Below are positions 35,515-49,479 of a stretch of DNA of 64,000 bases, piece after piece; the first letter of the stretch is position 1; every line of letters begins with the position of its first letter. This stretch comes from Heliocidaris erythrogramma. Taxonomy: Eukaryota; Echinodermata; Echinoidea; Camarodonta; Echinometridae. The notes beneath the pieces were generated by a model. That model made no database searches and was not told the origin of the DNA. It saw only the letters and a program-made list of their open reading frames with translations. Both the position numbers and the translations under genes were made by a program. The stretch spans positions 11,672,974 through 11,736,973 of the forward strand of contig CM046853.1 of NCBI GenBank assembly GCA_025617745.1. Reading direction: 5' to 3'.

Positions 35515-38272
35515 TAGTGGTAGTAGTAGAAGCAGTGTTATCATTATTTGTATAAGTAATAATGATAATATTATTATTATTATCATCATTATTATTGCTT
35601 TATCATCGTCATTATCATTACGTATTCGGCGTCACTCATGTCTGGGAGGGGATAGGGTGGAATCAACCCTTTCATAGAAAGTTAGCTTGGATGTAGGCAG
35701 AGATTATCAGAGAAACACATTTGTGAAAGATTGGGATGAATCGTGCAAACAATGAGAAAGTTATGAATATTTGAAAGTTGAGATCGCATATGATTTTGAG
35801 ATCATTGCATTGGCAATGTGGTCAAAATGTGAAAATGTGGTGAAAATGTGGTGAAAATGTGGTCAAACATGGAGAGCTTTCTCAATTGTTGTGTACATGA
35901 AAATTAATCAAAGTCCCTTTTCTCAACTCTTGTGGTGAAACAGACATTTTTTTTATGGGACGACATGTAAAATGTTATCCATAATATATCATGGACAAAA
36001 AGTCTGTTCTATCACTAAAATGGACAAAGGGGATACTTACGATATTTTTGTACAACAAACTATGGGAGAGTTCTCCATGTAAACCGATGTATGACATCAC
36101 ACAACTTGACCCCAATGCCATTCGGAGATTACCCATATACCATTCTTTATTTTTTGTCTGATTTTCTCGAACTTTCACTATTCTACTATTATCTGCTTCT
36201 ACTCAATCCAAACTTCCTTTGCTGTAACCCTCTAGAGGGTCTCTCACCCTGATATAACTGACTGGATACAGTGGACAACTTAACCGGGGTTTCAGTGTAG
36301 TTGGTTCTTAATGTACATCGGTCGTAACTCTCCTACACAAACATGTATGGGACTGTTCTACACATTCACTGTAATTCCTTTGTCACACCACCAAGCTGAC
36401 TCCACACCCATTCCAAACCAACCGATTCTCTCCCATTTGGTGTAATTTAATTTTTTGATCGGTCTCGTGTCGGTCTTGTATATCGGTCTGGTGTCGATCT
36501 CGTTGGCGTGACTGGGATAGAAATATGGAGTTACAGGGCTTTGATTATGGAGATAAAGTAATTTCGTCTGAAATTCTAATAGAATGAGAGAGAACATGCA
36601 CCAACCTCAGGTATCAAAATACAAACACAGCATTTTTAAAATTCATTACTTACAATAATTTTCGTTAATCCCTCTACAGTCTTAGGGATATATTCAAGCC
36701 ATGAAGTTCAGGCGATCACATATAAAGACATCTTTGGTTCCTTCTCCAACTTTCTTGTTTCTTGAAAATCAAATAACGGATAGGAAAAAGTTAACTTTGG
36801 TATAATAATCGATTGACTTCAAATCACCCATATGGCGAGAGAGACCATCACATCAGTGTAGATAATGACGCAACATAACAATGAGCCGTTATAGAGAAAA
36901 TGTCCTTTCTTCCCAATTATAGAAGAACAAAATGGAGCCAAGATGAGAATATAGGTGGAGTTGTAGGACCAGATACACAGGTTTTGTTGTTTTGGTCAAC
37001 TTCTTGCTCCAAGCGTAGATCTTGGCATTGTACTGGTAGTATCAACATGATCAACACCCAGTCATTCTAGAATCCGGACTTCTTGTGTGCTGGTAGGCTG
37101 TTTTAATATCCCAGTAATTATTGCACCAGCTCTAGCTCTGTAACCCTTATCCCCCGTGTAGCAGTAGCAGGGTATCTTATATTTCTTTGTTAAAGCATTT
37201 TTAAAAGCTACGTTTAAGTTTGAAGTGGTTCCTGACTTTGGTCATTAGCTTCTTCATAATGAGGTTGATAGATATCACGATTCAAGGTTACAGCTACTCA
37301 CTTTGTTGACAAGTGTGTCATTATGAATGATAGTAGAATGAGTGCATGGTATATAGAATATAATATAATTACAATTCATATTACTCTCTCATCCTTTGTA
37401 TATTACAGTGAGTCTGGAAAGTAAGAATATTAGAGTTGTATAATGAACAATAATTCTGCTGTGTGTAAGCCAGAAAAGCACTAACTTCTTTGTAACATTT
37501 TCCCTGCTACAACATTACAGAGTTAACACCCATAATTATGACTCTCAACTAACGTTCTCGTCTCCTTATTGGACAAGACATTTTAATTCTCTACTTATTA
37601 GGCTTATTTCGTTCAAGATATAGGGTTAGAATTAGGTATCGATTGGTTTTTAGATTAGATTTAGGCCAGGGTTGGTTGATTCCAGGTTGAACTTGCATAT
37701 ACCAGAAAACTGACTTCGGTGCATTAAATTTGTCACGGAATATTGTGTTGCATAGTTAGATTTGCTTTTTTAAAATAAGTAGGTCTATGATGTGACCTAT
37801 TATTTTAAGCTCGTATTGGTGAGTATAATGACCCATCTCAACATCTCTGCCCCTTCATCAGGAGAAGATCACATGGTCATGATGTTCAAACAGTTGTGAC
37901 TGGCTGAAAGTCACTTAACTTAGCCACTACTTTAGCCAATCAAAAGGAGGATTCTGTTATATGCTGTTATTTTGATGTTAATTTATGCGAATGCTGTGTG
38001 TGACGTTACGTTTCATTTCACAGGCAGGAGTCATGCACCAGTTTCCTCACTAAATGACTAACCATATAGACATATATAGGGGGATCTCGAATCTTCCTAA
38101 TCCTTTGACAATCCCTCTGCTTTGTTCCTCTGCGAAGTTTTGCTTTGTTAAAGATAGGAAGAAGGCGACGTTTCTAGTGGTTATATGGCGCCGGGGTCAA
38201 TCAACAAATTGCGCCCCTCCCCTGCACAAATTTATCATCTTAACAAAACAAATAAGATAGATTTAATTCATG
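34657..38272. other. Intergenic stretch, no gene seen
   Basis: Holds the trinucleotide tract at 35270-35640 and AT-rich unique-looking DNA. A short inverted pair (TTTTTCTTGGGAAGGTACCT near 34900 and its complement near 35150) brackets ~250 bp. No frame has domain or splice support. Confidence 0.5.
35270..35640. repeat. ATT/ACT/AGT trinucleotide microsatellite
   Basis: Long runs of ATT, TAC and TAG triplets with ATC interruptions. Confidence 0.95.
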
Positions 38273-39571
38273 AAATGCGATTTTACTTTAAAATTATTTT
38301 ATTGCTTTTACACAGGGATCGGCTGCCAAAGTTTCATAAATAACTAAAAGCGAGGGAGCAAAGCTGTAATATTTTGTGCAATTTCAACCCTCAAAATGCA
38401 TTTTCTGATTCATGTTACCCTTCAAGTGCATGATCCCGGACACGTGCCCCTCCGCCCCCCACCCCGTAGAGCGTAAGACGGTGTAAGAAGGTGCTTGTAA
38501 TTGTCGTATGTTCTTAACAAGTAGGCTACATCCCCATGAATAAATTAAAAATTAAAAAAAAATTAGGGTCATCGAACCAGCAAGTAAATTTTGAGATGAA
38601 AAGAAAAACTAAGTTTCTGGAAAATTCTTTTCGTTTTCCTAGTGTGTCCCTGAAAGTGAAGAAATAAAAATGACTACAAATTGACAAAAGAGGTATATTT
38701 TAGGTTCACTTAGTGTGAAAATATGGGGGCCCTGGTAGGAAAAATAATTCTATATTGCTACTATATTATTTAGGTGCTGGAATTAACAGATTGTCATCAA
38801 AAGCAAATCAAGTATCTGAAGGCAATTTAAAATGAATGGGAATAGTATTAAGCAACTGTTATATGCTGAAAAAAAATAATGTAAGAAATAAGTGTAATAC
38901 TGTATGGAAAATTAGAAGTGAAATATGACATAATTAATAAAGCACATTTGATTTCATTCCATTGACGTTTTTCCCATCAAAATAGCCTGCCATCATCTAT
39001 TCGTACCCCTATGGAGCCGGTAAGGACCATAAATATTCGCTCACCCTGGTAAAACCCTTGAACTTCCGATGTCCCTACATTAAACTTCAATCTATATTTC
39101 ATTATGAAAGACATACTGGTATCAGTACAATAATTGTTATTACCATTGATGCATATTATGTTTTTTTCTTCATATTTTTTGTTTTGAAAATGTAAAGGTA
39201 AGAAGGCCTGTAGGGGTACGCTCGCTATTCATAAAGACCACTATTCATATAAAAACCGCTATTCATTTAACACGCGTTATGAATAGCGGTCCTTATGAAT
39301 AAGTGGTCCTTATGAATAGCGGTCCTTATGACTAGCGAGGTTGCCCCGGCCTGTATACTCAAAAGTTTAAGGACTTTTCACCTCGCCGAGGAATTTTTGT
39401 AAGGTCAACCCAAACCAACTAAACTTCAAGATATGACTTTGTAGAAAAACAACAATAAACAAACACGATCTTTTTCTTTAGCTGCAGTACAGGCCAGCAG
39501 ATGTATTGTCGTCATAATGGTAACATTACAACTGAGTGGGGAATCTGGAAAGTGGGAATGTGTAATAATTG
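38273..39571. repeat. ~1.3 kb tandem duplication, copy 1
   Basis: Shares order and sequence with 39823-41583 (for example GGTTCGGCTGCCAAAGTTTC-type start, GAAGGTGCTTGTAATTGTCG, CAACCCAAACCAACTAAACT). It contains a MITE (39213-39347) that copy 2 lacks. Confidence 0.85.
39213..39347. mobile_element. hAT-like MITE, copy B
   Basis: Ends GGGGTACGCTCGCTATTCAT / ATGACTAGCGAGGTTGCCCC with a perfect 8 bp duplication GGCCTGTA (39205-39212, 39348-39355). Absent from the second copy of the surrounding duplication. Confidence 0.85.
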
Positions 39572-39822
39572 GGTAATTATCATTATGCAAGAGAATACTG
39601 AATTCAGCTTACATGAAGTAAGATTGCAATATATTCAAAATGTTAACCACTTTAAAAATTGAACAATGATACACATTATATCAACATACATGTATAAAGT
39701 AAATTACTAGGTGTTAAAAAAACAGTGGACACTTTTGATCATTAATAACTCAAAAATCATACATCGTATCAGACTGAGATTTTTAGATTGTAAAGTTGAA
39801 GGATGCAAATTCATTTGGAGCA

Positions 39823-41583
39823 AATGCGACTTTACTTTGAAATTATTTTAATACTTTTACACAGGGTTCGGCTGCCAAAGTTTCATAAATAACTAAAAGC
39901 GAGGTAGCATAGATGTTATATTTTGTGCAATTTCAACCCTCAAAATGCATTTTCTGATTCATGTTACCTTCGAGTGCATGATCTCGGGACACGTGCCCCT
40001 CCGCCCCCCCCCCCCCCCCCCCCCCCTGTATAGAGCGTAAGACGATGTAAGAAGGTGCTTGTAATTGTCGTATGTTCTTAACAAGTAGGCTACATCCCGT
40101 GAATAAATAAATTTAAGAATTAAAACAAATTAGGGTCATCGAACCAGCAAGTAAATTTTGAGATGAAAAAGGGAAAACTAAGTTTTTGGAAAATTCTTTT
40201 TATTTTCCTAGTGTGTCCATAAGTGTAGAAATAAAATAGACCACAAAATGAGAAAAGAGGTATATTTTAAGCTCACTTTAGTGTGAAATTATGGGGGCCC
40301 TGGTAGGAAATGTAATTATATATTGCTTCTATATTATTTAGGTGCTAGAATTAACAGATTGTCATCAAAAGCAAATCAAGTATCTGAAGGCAATTTGAAT
40401 GAATGGGAATAGTATTCTGCAACTGTTATATGCTGAAAAAAAATTATGTAAGAAACTAGAAAGGCCGTCAAAGGCGGCAGACCCACGCCTTAGCGGCGCT
40501 ACAGATCGAGTAGTTGCATTCTTTCCCTAATCGATTCTTTCCTGTCACTATATTTTATATTTTATATTTTTCTCCTTTTTTTATCGCAATAAAGACTTCC
40601 AGATTTGGCATAATCTACTATTTAATATACATGCATGTAAAATATTATGGTTACTTATTGTTATTATTATGTAATTTGCCATAATGATACTGCATGTGAA
40701 TATATTTGTTTGTGTATTTTACCTTGATTATTGTGAAAAATGTTATTTTTAAAAAGGTAGTAATAAAATATTCTTAAAAACCAAAAAAACTATCCGAAAT
40801 GAAGTTCCTATAACCGATCATCACCAAAATCTAATCGATTCTTTCCTGTCACTATCTGAACATTCCCTAAAAATTTGGTGCAAAATCCGTTCACCCGTTC
40901 TCTAGTTATCTTGTACACAAACAAAAAACAACAACAAACAAACAAACAAACATACAAACAAACAAACAAACAAACAAACATACGGAGCCCTTTACATAAC
41001 CCTGCCGATTTTATCGGCGTGGGTAATAAGTGTAATGCTGTATGGAAAATTAGAAGTGAAATATGAAATAATTAATAAAGCACATTTGATTTCATTCCAT
41101 GGACGTTTTCCCATAAAAATAGCCTGCCATCATCTATTCGTACTCCTATATATGGAGTCGGTAAGGACCATAAATATTCGCTCACCATGGTAAAACCCTT
41201 GAACTTCCGATGTCCCTACATTAAACTTCAATCTATATTTCATTATGAAAGACATACTGGTATCAGTACAATAATTGTTATTACCAATTTACCATTGATG
41301 CATTTTTTATTTTTCATATTTTTTAGTTTGAAAATGTAAGGGTATGTATACTCAAAAGTTTAAGGACTTTTCACCTCGCCGAGGAATGTGGAGCACAACG
41401 TTTGTCAGGTCAACCCAAACCAACTAAACTTCAAGATATGACTTTGTAGAAAAACAACAATAAACAAACACGATCTTTTTCTTTAGTTGCAGTACAGGCC
41501 ACCAGCAGATGTATTGTCGGCATAATGGATAACATTACAACTGAGTGGGGAATCTGGAAAGTGGGAATGTGTAATAATTGCGT
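39823..41583. repeat. ~1.3 kb tandem duplication, copy 2 (with insertion)
   Basis: Same unit as 38273-39571, lengthened by a C-run near 40007-40026 and by the element at 40456-41025. A ~90 bp piece found just after copy 1 (39588-39678) recurs alone at 44334-44424. Confidence 0.85.
40456..41025 (-). mobile_element. Hairpin-ended element 4, inserted in duplication copy 2
   Basis: On the minus strand it starts TTACCCACGCCGATAAAATC with a small fold-back, has a (TTTG)n run and an AACTAGAGAACGGGTGAACG module, and ends GGCGTGGGTCTGCCGCC, complementary to the start. Comparison with copy 1 (AAGAAATAAGTG uninterrupted) sets its limits. Confidence 0.7.
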
Positions 41584-41746
41584 ATCATTGCGAGAATAAA
41601 TACAGTTCACACATGAAATTGCCATTTTCTCAACTTTATTCCACTGGGGACAATTCCCAGGTATTAAAATTAATTTCCATCATATTTTCATTAGCACAAG
41701 ATTTGTGATAGTGCAATAAGTATTCAATTGACATCAAATGACGAAA

Positions 41747-42028
41747 GGGGGGAATCCGGCTCACATGACTTGCCGGGAGGAAGACGTCCAGCCGGGATCC
41801 CAGGACAGGAGTTTCCTGGGGCGCGGATTCCCCTCAAACAGTTATCATCTATTCAATACAAACTTCTCAAATGTGTCAGAATATACACATGTACATGTAG
41901 GAGGGAGAGAGACTTCAAGACCTGAACATGAATTCTAGGAGGGGAACCTGGTCACGTGACCTGTCGGGAGGAAGACATCCAGCCGGCGTCCCGGGACAGG
42001 CGTTTCCAGGGACACTGATTCCCATCTC
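41747..42028. repeat. Two ~85 bp related copies
   Basis: CGGGAGGAAGACGTCCAGCC (41773 region) and CGGGAGGAAGACATCCAGCC (41968 region) head two copies about 195 bp apart. Confidence 0.7.
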
Positions 42029-42649
42029 CCGTTTTTCTTTACATCTTTCCTATAATTCCTGCAAAATAACTTCTCAATTCAACCTTCCTAATCCTCGTAC
42101 CTGAACTCCTTATACGTACATGACACAACACATTAAACACGCTTTCATATGAATTTCTCACCCCCTGATTTGTTCACATAATTTGAAGGTTTAATTCTGC
42201 TTTAGTCAGCTGTGCGCACATACAAACGCGACTCGAGTACGCGCTCGATCAGCTGGGTGGTCTTGGCATGGGTCCAGGTCATTGCTCTGTATAAATCGGT
42301 GTTTTGTTCGCGGCTGTTCTATTATAGCAATGGGGGGCAACGGAGAAGGGAGGGACAGAAGAGCTGCTATTTACGAATCTCACTCCGAGTACACAACAGT
42401 GCGTACGCGGGAAGGAAGAATTTTACACTTTCTCATTCGACATGATTCATCCACGGTATGCAACATATCACTCCACAGCTTTAACGACTGCTCAATTCGC
42501 ATTCACGGTCGTTCAACACACACATTGGATTGATGCGCCCCGTTTTACAATGGCACGGTCCAAATCGAGCCTATATACGCAGCATTACATACTGTACGTG
42601 ATTTATATACATGACATCTTTTTTGCTATGTTTCTTTTTAATTATGCAA

Positions 42650-42970
42650 AATAGACGGCGGTTTTTTTCGACCAATCAGGACGAACCTGATATCACAAGA
42701 AAGAGTAATATCTTGGCTATTTGCTAGTCTTTGCCCCCATACATTTTGACACGTAAGTCAGAAGCTATAGGAGGAATACGAGAGCAATGAGTGCAAAAAA
42801 GTGCTTCTCCTCACACAAAAAGCATGAAACCATGCATTTTCAGTCGAAAATAGACGGCGGTTTTTTTCATTCAATTAAAAAATAACTGATATCATGAGAT
42901 GTAGAATTAATCAAAGTTTTATAAACCGTTTGCCCCCATGAAAAATCTTGCGCGGTTCTCGAGATATGAT
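42650..42970. repeat. ~195 bp tandem duplication
   Basis: AATAGACGGCGGTTTTTTTC occurs at 42652 and 42848, followed in each case by a CTGATATCA and a TTTGCCCCCAT phrase. Confidence 0.7.
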
Positions 42971-43659
42971 TTAAAATGTGCCGAAAAGGACGTGTTTTCG
43001 CCAAATTTCCGTCGAAAGATCGGGGATCACGACCGGTTCGCGTTAAGTGAACATGACAAATTCATATGATACCAAATATTAATGGGATAGCCTTGCCCAA
43101 CGACTAGGAGCCGCTCGTTCGATATCGATGCGATTGCGAAATGCGCATTCGAAATAGTTCTTTACATATACACAAATGTTATGACCACAACTGAATAGGC
43201 CCTAACAGTTATTCTGCGACAAGTAGGCCCAGGGTAAAAAACCAGAGATAAAATCAAGAAGAAAAAACTCTGGAAAACCTTCGGATCCACTTTTGCAGAA
43301 ATTTTTTTTCCCCACAAATTTCCACAATAAAAACAAATTTAAAATTTGTCGTGATGAAAGAGCAAGCTAGAATGACTCCTCAAACATCTTCTACCACACC
43401 CTAATACTCGTGCCCCGCACCACCTGCGGAAAAAATTCTTGCATAATCACTTCTTACTCTTGGACAGCAACCTTTACCAAGCATAAGTATGCATATACAT
43501 TAACGAGACAAACAACACTTACCTGCTATACAAACGTAACGCAGGTAAATAATACTATATATAGAACCCCTCACCGTCAAGAGCCCTAAACTTTTATAAT
43601 TTTCAGCCTAACCAGCCAGCTCTCCTGACTGACTTAAGGAAATAGACACATGAACGTTG

Positions 43660-44335
43660 CACAGCCATCTTTCTTTTTTCTTTTGTTAGTTTTTGTTTTC
43701 AAGCACAACCAATCAACCAATGAATAACTGAAACATGCAATATCCTCCCCAACGTCAATGCATTCATGGTCCGACCGTATCCGAGAAAACCAACCAACCA
43801 ATGAATGAATGAAAAATATACCGGTAATCATGAATGCACACATTTATGCCCAGACCAACTTTCAGGTTTTCAAGCCCAATCAAACAACCAGTGAATGTAT
43901 CGGAAATACAATATCCTCACCAACATATATGCATATATTATTAGTTCACTTTTTTGTTTCTTTAAGTCTTCCAAGCCCGACCAACCAACCGATGGAAGAA
44001 TGATAATAGAATATCCTCATCAACACATTACATACATTTCAGGGTTTCCAGCCCAGGCAACCAACCAATTAATTAGTGAAAAATACAATATCCGCACCAA
44101 CAAATATGCATACATTGTATAACCATCTTTTTAGGTTTCCAAGCCCAACCAACCAACCACTATTTAACCTGTCTAGCTTTCCAAGCCCATCCAGCCAACC
44201 AGTGACAATCTCCTCACCAACATATAGGCATACATTATATAACCACCCTTTTAGTTTTAGGTTTCCAAGCCCAACCAACCAACCACTGTTTAACCTGTCT
44301 AGGTTTCAAACCAAACCAACCAAGCAGTGACAATA
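43660..44335. repeat. Minisatellite with CCAACCAACCA units
   Basis: About seven diverged ~100-130 bp units, each with TTTCCAAGCCCAACCAACCA and a following ACAATATCCTCACCAACATA phrase. Confidence 0.85.
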
Positions 44336-44424
44336 TGCAAGAGAATACTGAATTCAGCTTACATGAAGTGAGATTGCAATTTATTCAAAATGTTAACCAC
44401 TTTAAAAATTGAACAATGATTTAG

Positions 44425-47099
44425 ATTGAATTAATATACCTTACTTCTGCTCGACATCTAATCTCATTAATATATGGGATAACGACACATTGTTGAGAAC
44501 ACAACGGCACAACAATGAAGAAAAGGCGCTGAATCCCAAATAGCTTCATGGGGCATGGGGACACGTGCCCCAGAAAAGGACAAAACTAAACAAGAAAAGA
44601 GAGAGAGAGATGGGAAGGGACCGAGAGGGAGCGGCCAGAGTGGAAGACATTGTGAAAAGAAGACCATTTACAACCGCCTTCCACACCCTTCCCTCAATCG
44701 ATAATATATATTTTTGGTAAAGTATTCTTTTATTTATTTCATTTCAGTGAAATAACAGTTTATAATATATATACAAAAATGGAAATATTCCAATCATCAA
44801 TAAAGTATAAACTGAAACTTTTACAATTTACAAGTATATGAAAAATGTATACATTCATGGAAGAACAAAGCATTTATACATACATGTACTTGTAATTCAC
44901 TTAAAATCTCAGATTACGTCATGAATTATACAGATATATACAACTGAAATATATGTTTACGTATCTGGAAAAATGTGTACATTCATTGAAAAACAAAGAC
45001 TTTATACAACTTAAAATATACCTTAAACATAACTGTTCCTTTTATATGTTTTTTTAATGTTATCTCCCATTTGTTATGAGACATGCCCCCCCCCCCCCCC
45101 AGCTGCCCATTGGCACTAGCGTCTCGTCAGTGGCTGGAACCACTCTGCGCCGCAGATACCTGGCTTGGATCTGATTGGATTAACTTTGTGTTTAAGGGTA
45201 TTATAGTAGACAACATAAACCTCAATCAAATAAGCAGTGAATGACGCATTTAGCTTGAGATAATTATCATTCCAATCTAATGCATCATTCTGCGTGATCA
45301 GTATTTAATCAATCTTGGATAGCAGAGATACTCCCAATGATTTAATTAGAAGTTCTTTAACCTCTCTCTCGTGCAAAAGACGTGCATCATCATGTTAGCT
45401 TGCTCATGCACATGCATTAGTATAATTATCTTAAAGTTCATTTTATACCATCGATACCAGTACAAATCATGCGGCGCCTGAGTGACTGCTTGTATCTTAT
45501 ATAAACAAATTTCGGAATAAGGTTTAAAAGTTCAATAGTTTCATTTATTATTTCCCCTATAAAAATTCAAAGGAAGTAACGGAGCATTCAAAATAGACCA
45601 TAAATAAGAAGGAAATAGAAAACAAGGAAAACTTAAAATGGGAGAAACCTGCCTTATTTTTCTCCGCTGGTGGTGCTCAATGCTCTCTGTCATGGAGAAG
45701 GCTATTTCGGCGGTGTGAGGTAATAAGAATTGAAGAAAGTGAAAAAAAACCCACTAGCAGCAGATACCATCGAGCAAAAACCACTTTCTCAGAAGGGTCT
45801 TTTAAAAATTATTATTATTATTATTATGGAAAGAGAACTTTTCATTAGCACTGCACAATATCCACTTACAAACATTCATACAATCCTTGGCCCTTTCTTG
45901 GCCGGCAAAACAATTTTTTTCAAAAAACCTGTGCATTTTTAAACAAAGTTACCAAGGTGATGGTCTGCACATTCTTGATTGGCACAGGGGATTATAAACA
46001 AACAGAGAAAAAAATGAGACAAGAATTAGAAAACGGAGAAGACTGAAATACAATAAATGCATGCTTAATTTTTTGAGTGTTTGAATGATTGAAACAAAAT
46101 ATTCGCTTTACGTTCTTATGAAATCTCCTTTCTGCCTTGTGTTGTTCCTTTCTTTCCTTCCATTTCTTTCTCTCTTTGTTTCTTGTTCTTTTCTTTCCCT
46201 GTGAAAGCAACTAGTATCACCCAGGGACCGCCTTTCTGAGACAAGCTTAACATCAACTACAAAGCATATATGCATAGCCAACTTAAACTATATGACTGTT
46301 TTTGCAATAGTTTAAACGTATCTCACAAGTATACTATCAATGATGTCTAAAAGACAATTTCATTTTAACTGTTATTTTTCTTCTCCCAGTGTTTATTCAC
46401 TAAAAATGTATACAATTAGGGAATTTAGAATATTATTTTCCCCAAAAAAGTTATCATGAGTAGCAGCAATAGATCCTTAAACATAATGCACTATAACTTC
46501 TGAACATCTGAGCACTCGGACATGATTTTTTTTAGAAACTGCCCTTCAATAAAAATTGCGTACCGTACAAAATCCTCATGACCCAAATTGCTAATGACAT
46601 TTTTTAATGTGATGTTCGTGAAAATAAATTTGTCTTTGCATGCTTATAATGGTGTTAATAAAAAGAAACTGATAGGGATGTCGATCCGTTTTTCAGATTG
46701 GGGGGGGGGGGGGGGGGGAGACAGCCTAACGTAACGATGTTCATTTCGCACTCAATTCAATCATCATTAGGGCGGCGGAGCGTCTTTCAACCTGGGGGAG
46801 GGGGAGGGGCACCTACAAAGAGTGGAAACAAATACCATTTGAGACATTGGTATACCGGTACATTGTGATCAATACACAACCGAGGATCACTTTCGACACG
46901 CTAGTGCAGTTGAGTGTAATGGTCTGATTATTCATTTTACGAGCGAGCGAAGCGAAAGAGCAAAAAATGAAATATTTATTTCTAACACTGAAGGCAACAT
47001 GTGTTGAATATGTATCCAGCACTTTCCTTCATTACTTGCAAATGAAATTTGAGCAAAACAGAAAATATAAGGAATAAACATTCCAACAAAAGATATAGA
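44425..47099. other. Intergenic stretch, no gene seen
   Basis: AT-rich DNA with a LINE-like 3' end near 44750-44820, C-runs (45087) and G-runs (46700). No supported coding exon. Confidence 0.5.
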
Positions 47100-48700
47100 A
47101 GTTCAAAAGTTTAGCGAAGTAAAAATAACACAATTTGCCGATGATACAACTTTATTTGTTCACTCAATTGAATCATTAGATAATGTTATGAAGGAGTTAG
47201 ACGATTTTGGATATTTTGCAGGTCCAAAGATAAATTGGAGTAAAACGAAAGTACTGAAAATGAAAGAATTAGAAACAGAAAAATATGATATTGAATTTAC
47301 AGAAGAACCAATAAAAAAATGTAGATGTTTATGTTGGTAACAATGATAAATATTTAAGAAATATGAACTGGGAGAGTAAAGTTGAAAATGTTAATAATGT
47401 TCTTAAGACGTGGAAAATGATACGACTGTCATGTCATGGAATAATATATAATAATAAAATGTTTGATAATTCCTCAGCTCGTCTATGTAGGCACAGCTGT
47501 CTCAATGCCTACTCGACATAATATACAAGGCTTTACATAGAACTATATATATTTTTATATGAAATTCTAGACGTGAAAAATGTAAAACGGAATGTTTGTA
47601 TCAAGCCAGAAAGAGAAGGAGGGTTTGGTATGGTTGATTTATTTGTGAAAGCTAATTCACTTAGATGATCTCGAATATATAAGTTTTTTAATGCAGATGT
47701 TGCAATGTGGAAGACAATATTTTCATTTTGAACTGAAACATCCCATTGCTGAAGGGGACGCATTTCCCCCAAATATCAACTTTTCAATTTCTAAATTTTT
47801 GCAAGCGAGCGAGCAAAATTGTTTGAAACTCTTCGTAGTGAAAATGTACAGAAATTATATACACAAGTTACATACATGTAATATTATGGAAACCTTACTT
47901 CCCAAATATTTGGATATTCTAGCACCTTGCTGCCCGAATATGAATATCGGAACTTCGAAAATCCGCGGGGTGGGGGCTACAGCCCATTGCCCAAGGGGAC
48001 GCCTTTTGCCCGAATATATTAAAATTGCAGTGTTTTTTGCGAAAAAAAATTGGTCAGTTTTTCCTTCTTTTTCGTTCATTCCCTTTTCTTTTCCTTCTTT
48101 TCCTATCCTTCCCTTTTCTTTCTGTTTCCCCCATTTCCTTTCCCCTTTCTTTTTCTTTTCTTTTTTCTTCTACTTTCTCTTTTCTCCTTTTCCTTTTCTC
48201 TTTCCTCTTCCTTCTCCATTTTCCCCTCCTATTTTTTTGGACGACAGAGGTGGCGCATTTGTCGACAACAATTTTGAGTGGCGGGGGGGGGGGGGGGCGT
48301 GTGACACCCCACACCCCGCCACCCTTTTAGCGACGCCCCTGACTGTCAAACGAATGCAAGCTTTGTCACGAAAAGGAAACAATTGATCATTTTTTGTTTC
48401 ATTGTAAGAAGGTAAGAGTATCCTGGAAGATCATTTCAAGAATTATATATTTCATTTTTAAGATAGAAATTGAAGTTGATATGAAAATGTTATTGCTTGG
48501 ATATAAAATAGAAAGCAGAAAATTTGTTTACTTAATTTCATGATAAATGTTATGCACCACTTTTAATACACAAAGATTACGTAAAGCAAAACTTTGGAGA
48601 AGCGCAAACCAATCCAAGGCTGCTAATAAATAATTTTGCTTCATCATTAAAATCATATTTGAAATATAAGGAAAATATAAAATACTTCGATAATAAAGAA
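47100..48700 (+). pseudogene. Degenerate Tx1/L1-type LINE ORF2 remnant
   Basis: The plus strand encodes QFADDTTLFVHSIESLDNVM and GPKINWSKTKVLKM (reverse-transcriptase palm and following region), then stops, then KRNVCIKPEREGGFGMVDLF, and after other repeat sequence a CX2CX7HX4C motif (CKLCHEKETIDHFLFHC). The order matches ORF2 of the Tx1/L1 clade. Stops and a ~600 bp interruption (47712-48330) show it is dead. Confidence 0.8.
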
Positions 48701-48944
48701 GTTAAGAAAGAAACGACATGTTATAATGATCCTTTTTTAATAATTATGTTGATCTTGTATACAATTCATGTATTCCGTTTTATTTTGTATTATAAATATA
48801 TCATATATGTACATGTGTATTGTTAAATTGAATAATAAAGTCCCTCTGAAGAGGTAAAGAGAAAAAAATAGTTTGGGAAAAATACAAGCAACACTTGAAC
48901 CTTTACTGTGTACACAACCTTTTCCATATTCGTGAAGGATTCTA

Positions 48945-49275
48945 AGACAACTACCCCCTGGAAAACTACCCCCGGACAACTATCCCCCAGTACAACTATC
49001 CCCGGAAAAATTACCCCCCTAAAATGATGATTACCCCGATAACCACCCCTGAACAATTACGCCCCCCCCCCCGTACAACTACCCCAGAATCCGAGAGTAG
49101 TTATCCGGGGGGTAACTTTCTAGGGGCTAGTTGTCCGGAGGTAGTTGTCCTGGGGGTAGTTGTCTTGGGGGTAATTTTCCTGGGGTGGTAATTGTCCTTG
49201 AGGGGTAGTTTCCAGGGGGTATTGTCTGGGGGTAGTTGTCCGCGGGTAATTTTCGAGGGGGTAGTTGTCCGGATA
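48945..49275. repeat. GGACAACTACCCC cluster 2, in both orientations
   Basis: The left half reads GGACAACTATCCCC-like and the right half GGGGGTAGTTGTCC-like, so the whole forms an imperfect ~330 bp inverted repeat. Confidence 0.8.
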
Positions 49276-49479
49276 CGTCGTGAAGGTCTGAATTCATTAA
49301 AATTTTGACATGAAAGAAGAATTGTGTTTTGTAACACACTTGCAGATAACAAGATTGCTCCCGAACGACTGTACTGTACAGAAAAAAAATGGGTGTTGGT
49401 TATTATGGTATCTTGATTTCTTAAACAATAAAGATGAAAAGTACCGTGCCCATCTCGTTTCACGACTTTTCCTTTTTTG

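Noticed and set aside
36358-36597. 79-codon minus frame with a TRPI repeat
   Set aside because: No homology, domain or splice signals; a chance frame in AT-rich intergenic DNA.
43634-44330. Several 64-84 codon frames in the CCAACCAACCA region and a CRISPR-like look
   Set aside because: A diverged minisatellite in an animal genome; the units and spacers are not of constant length.
47691-48386. 231-codon plus-strand frame
   Set aside because: It runs from LINE remnant into a T/C-rich tract and G-run repeat; composition is Phe/Ser/Pro-biased and no domain or splice support exists.
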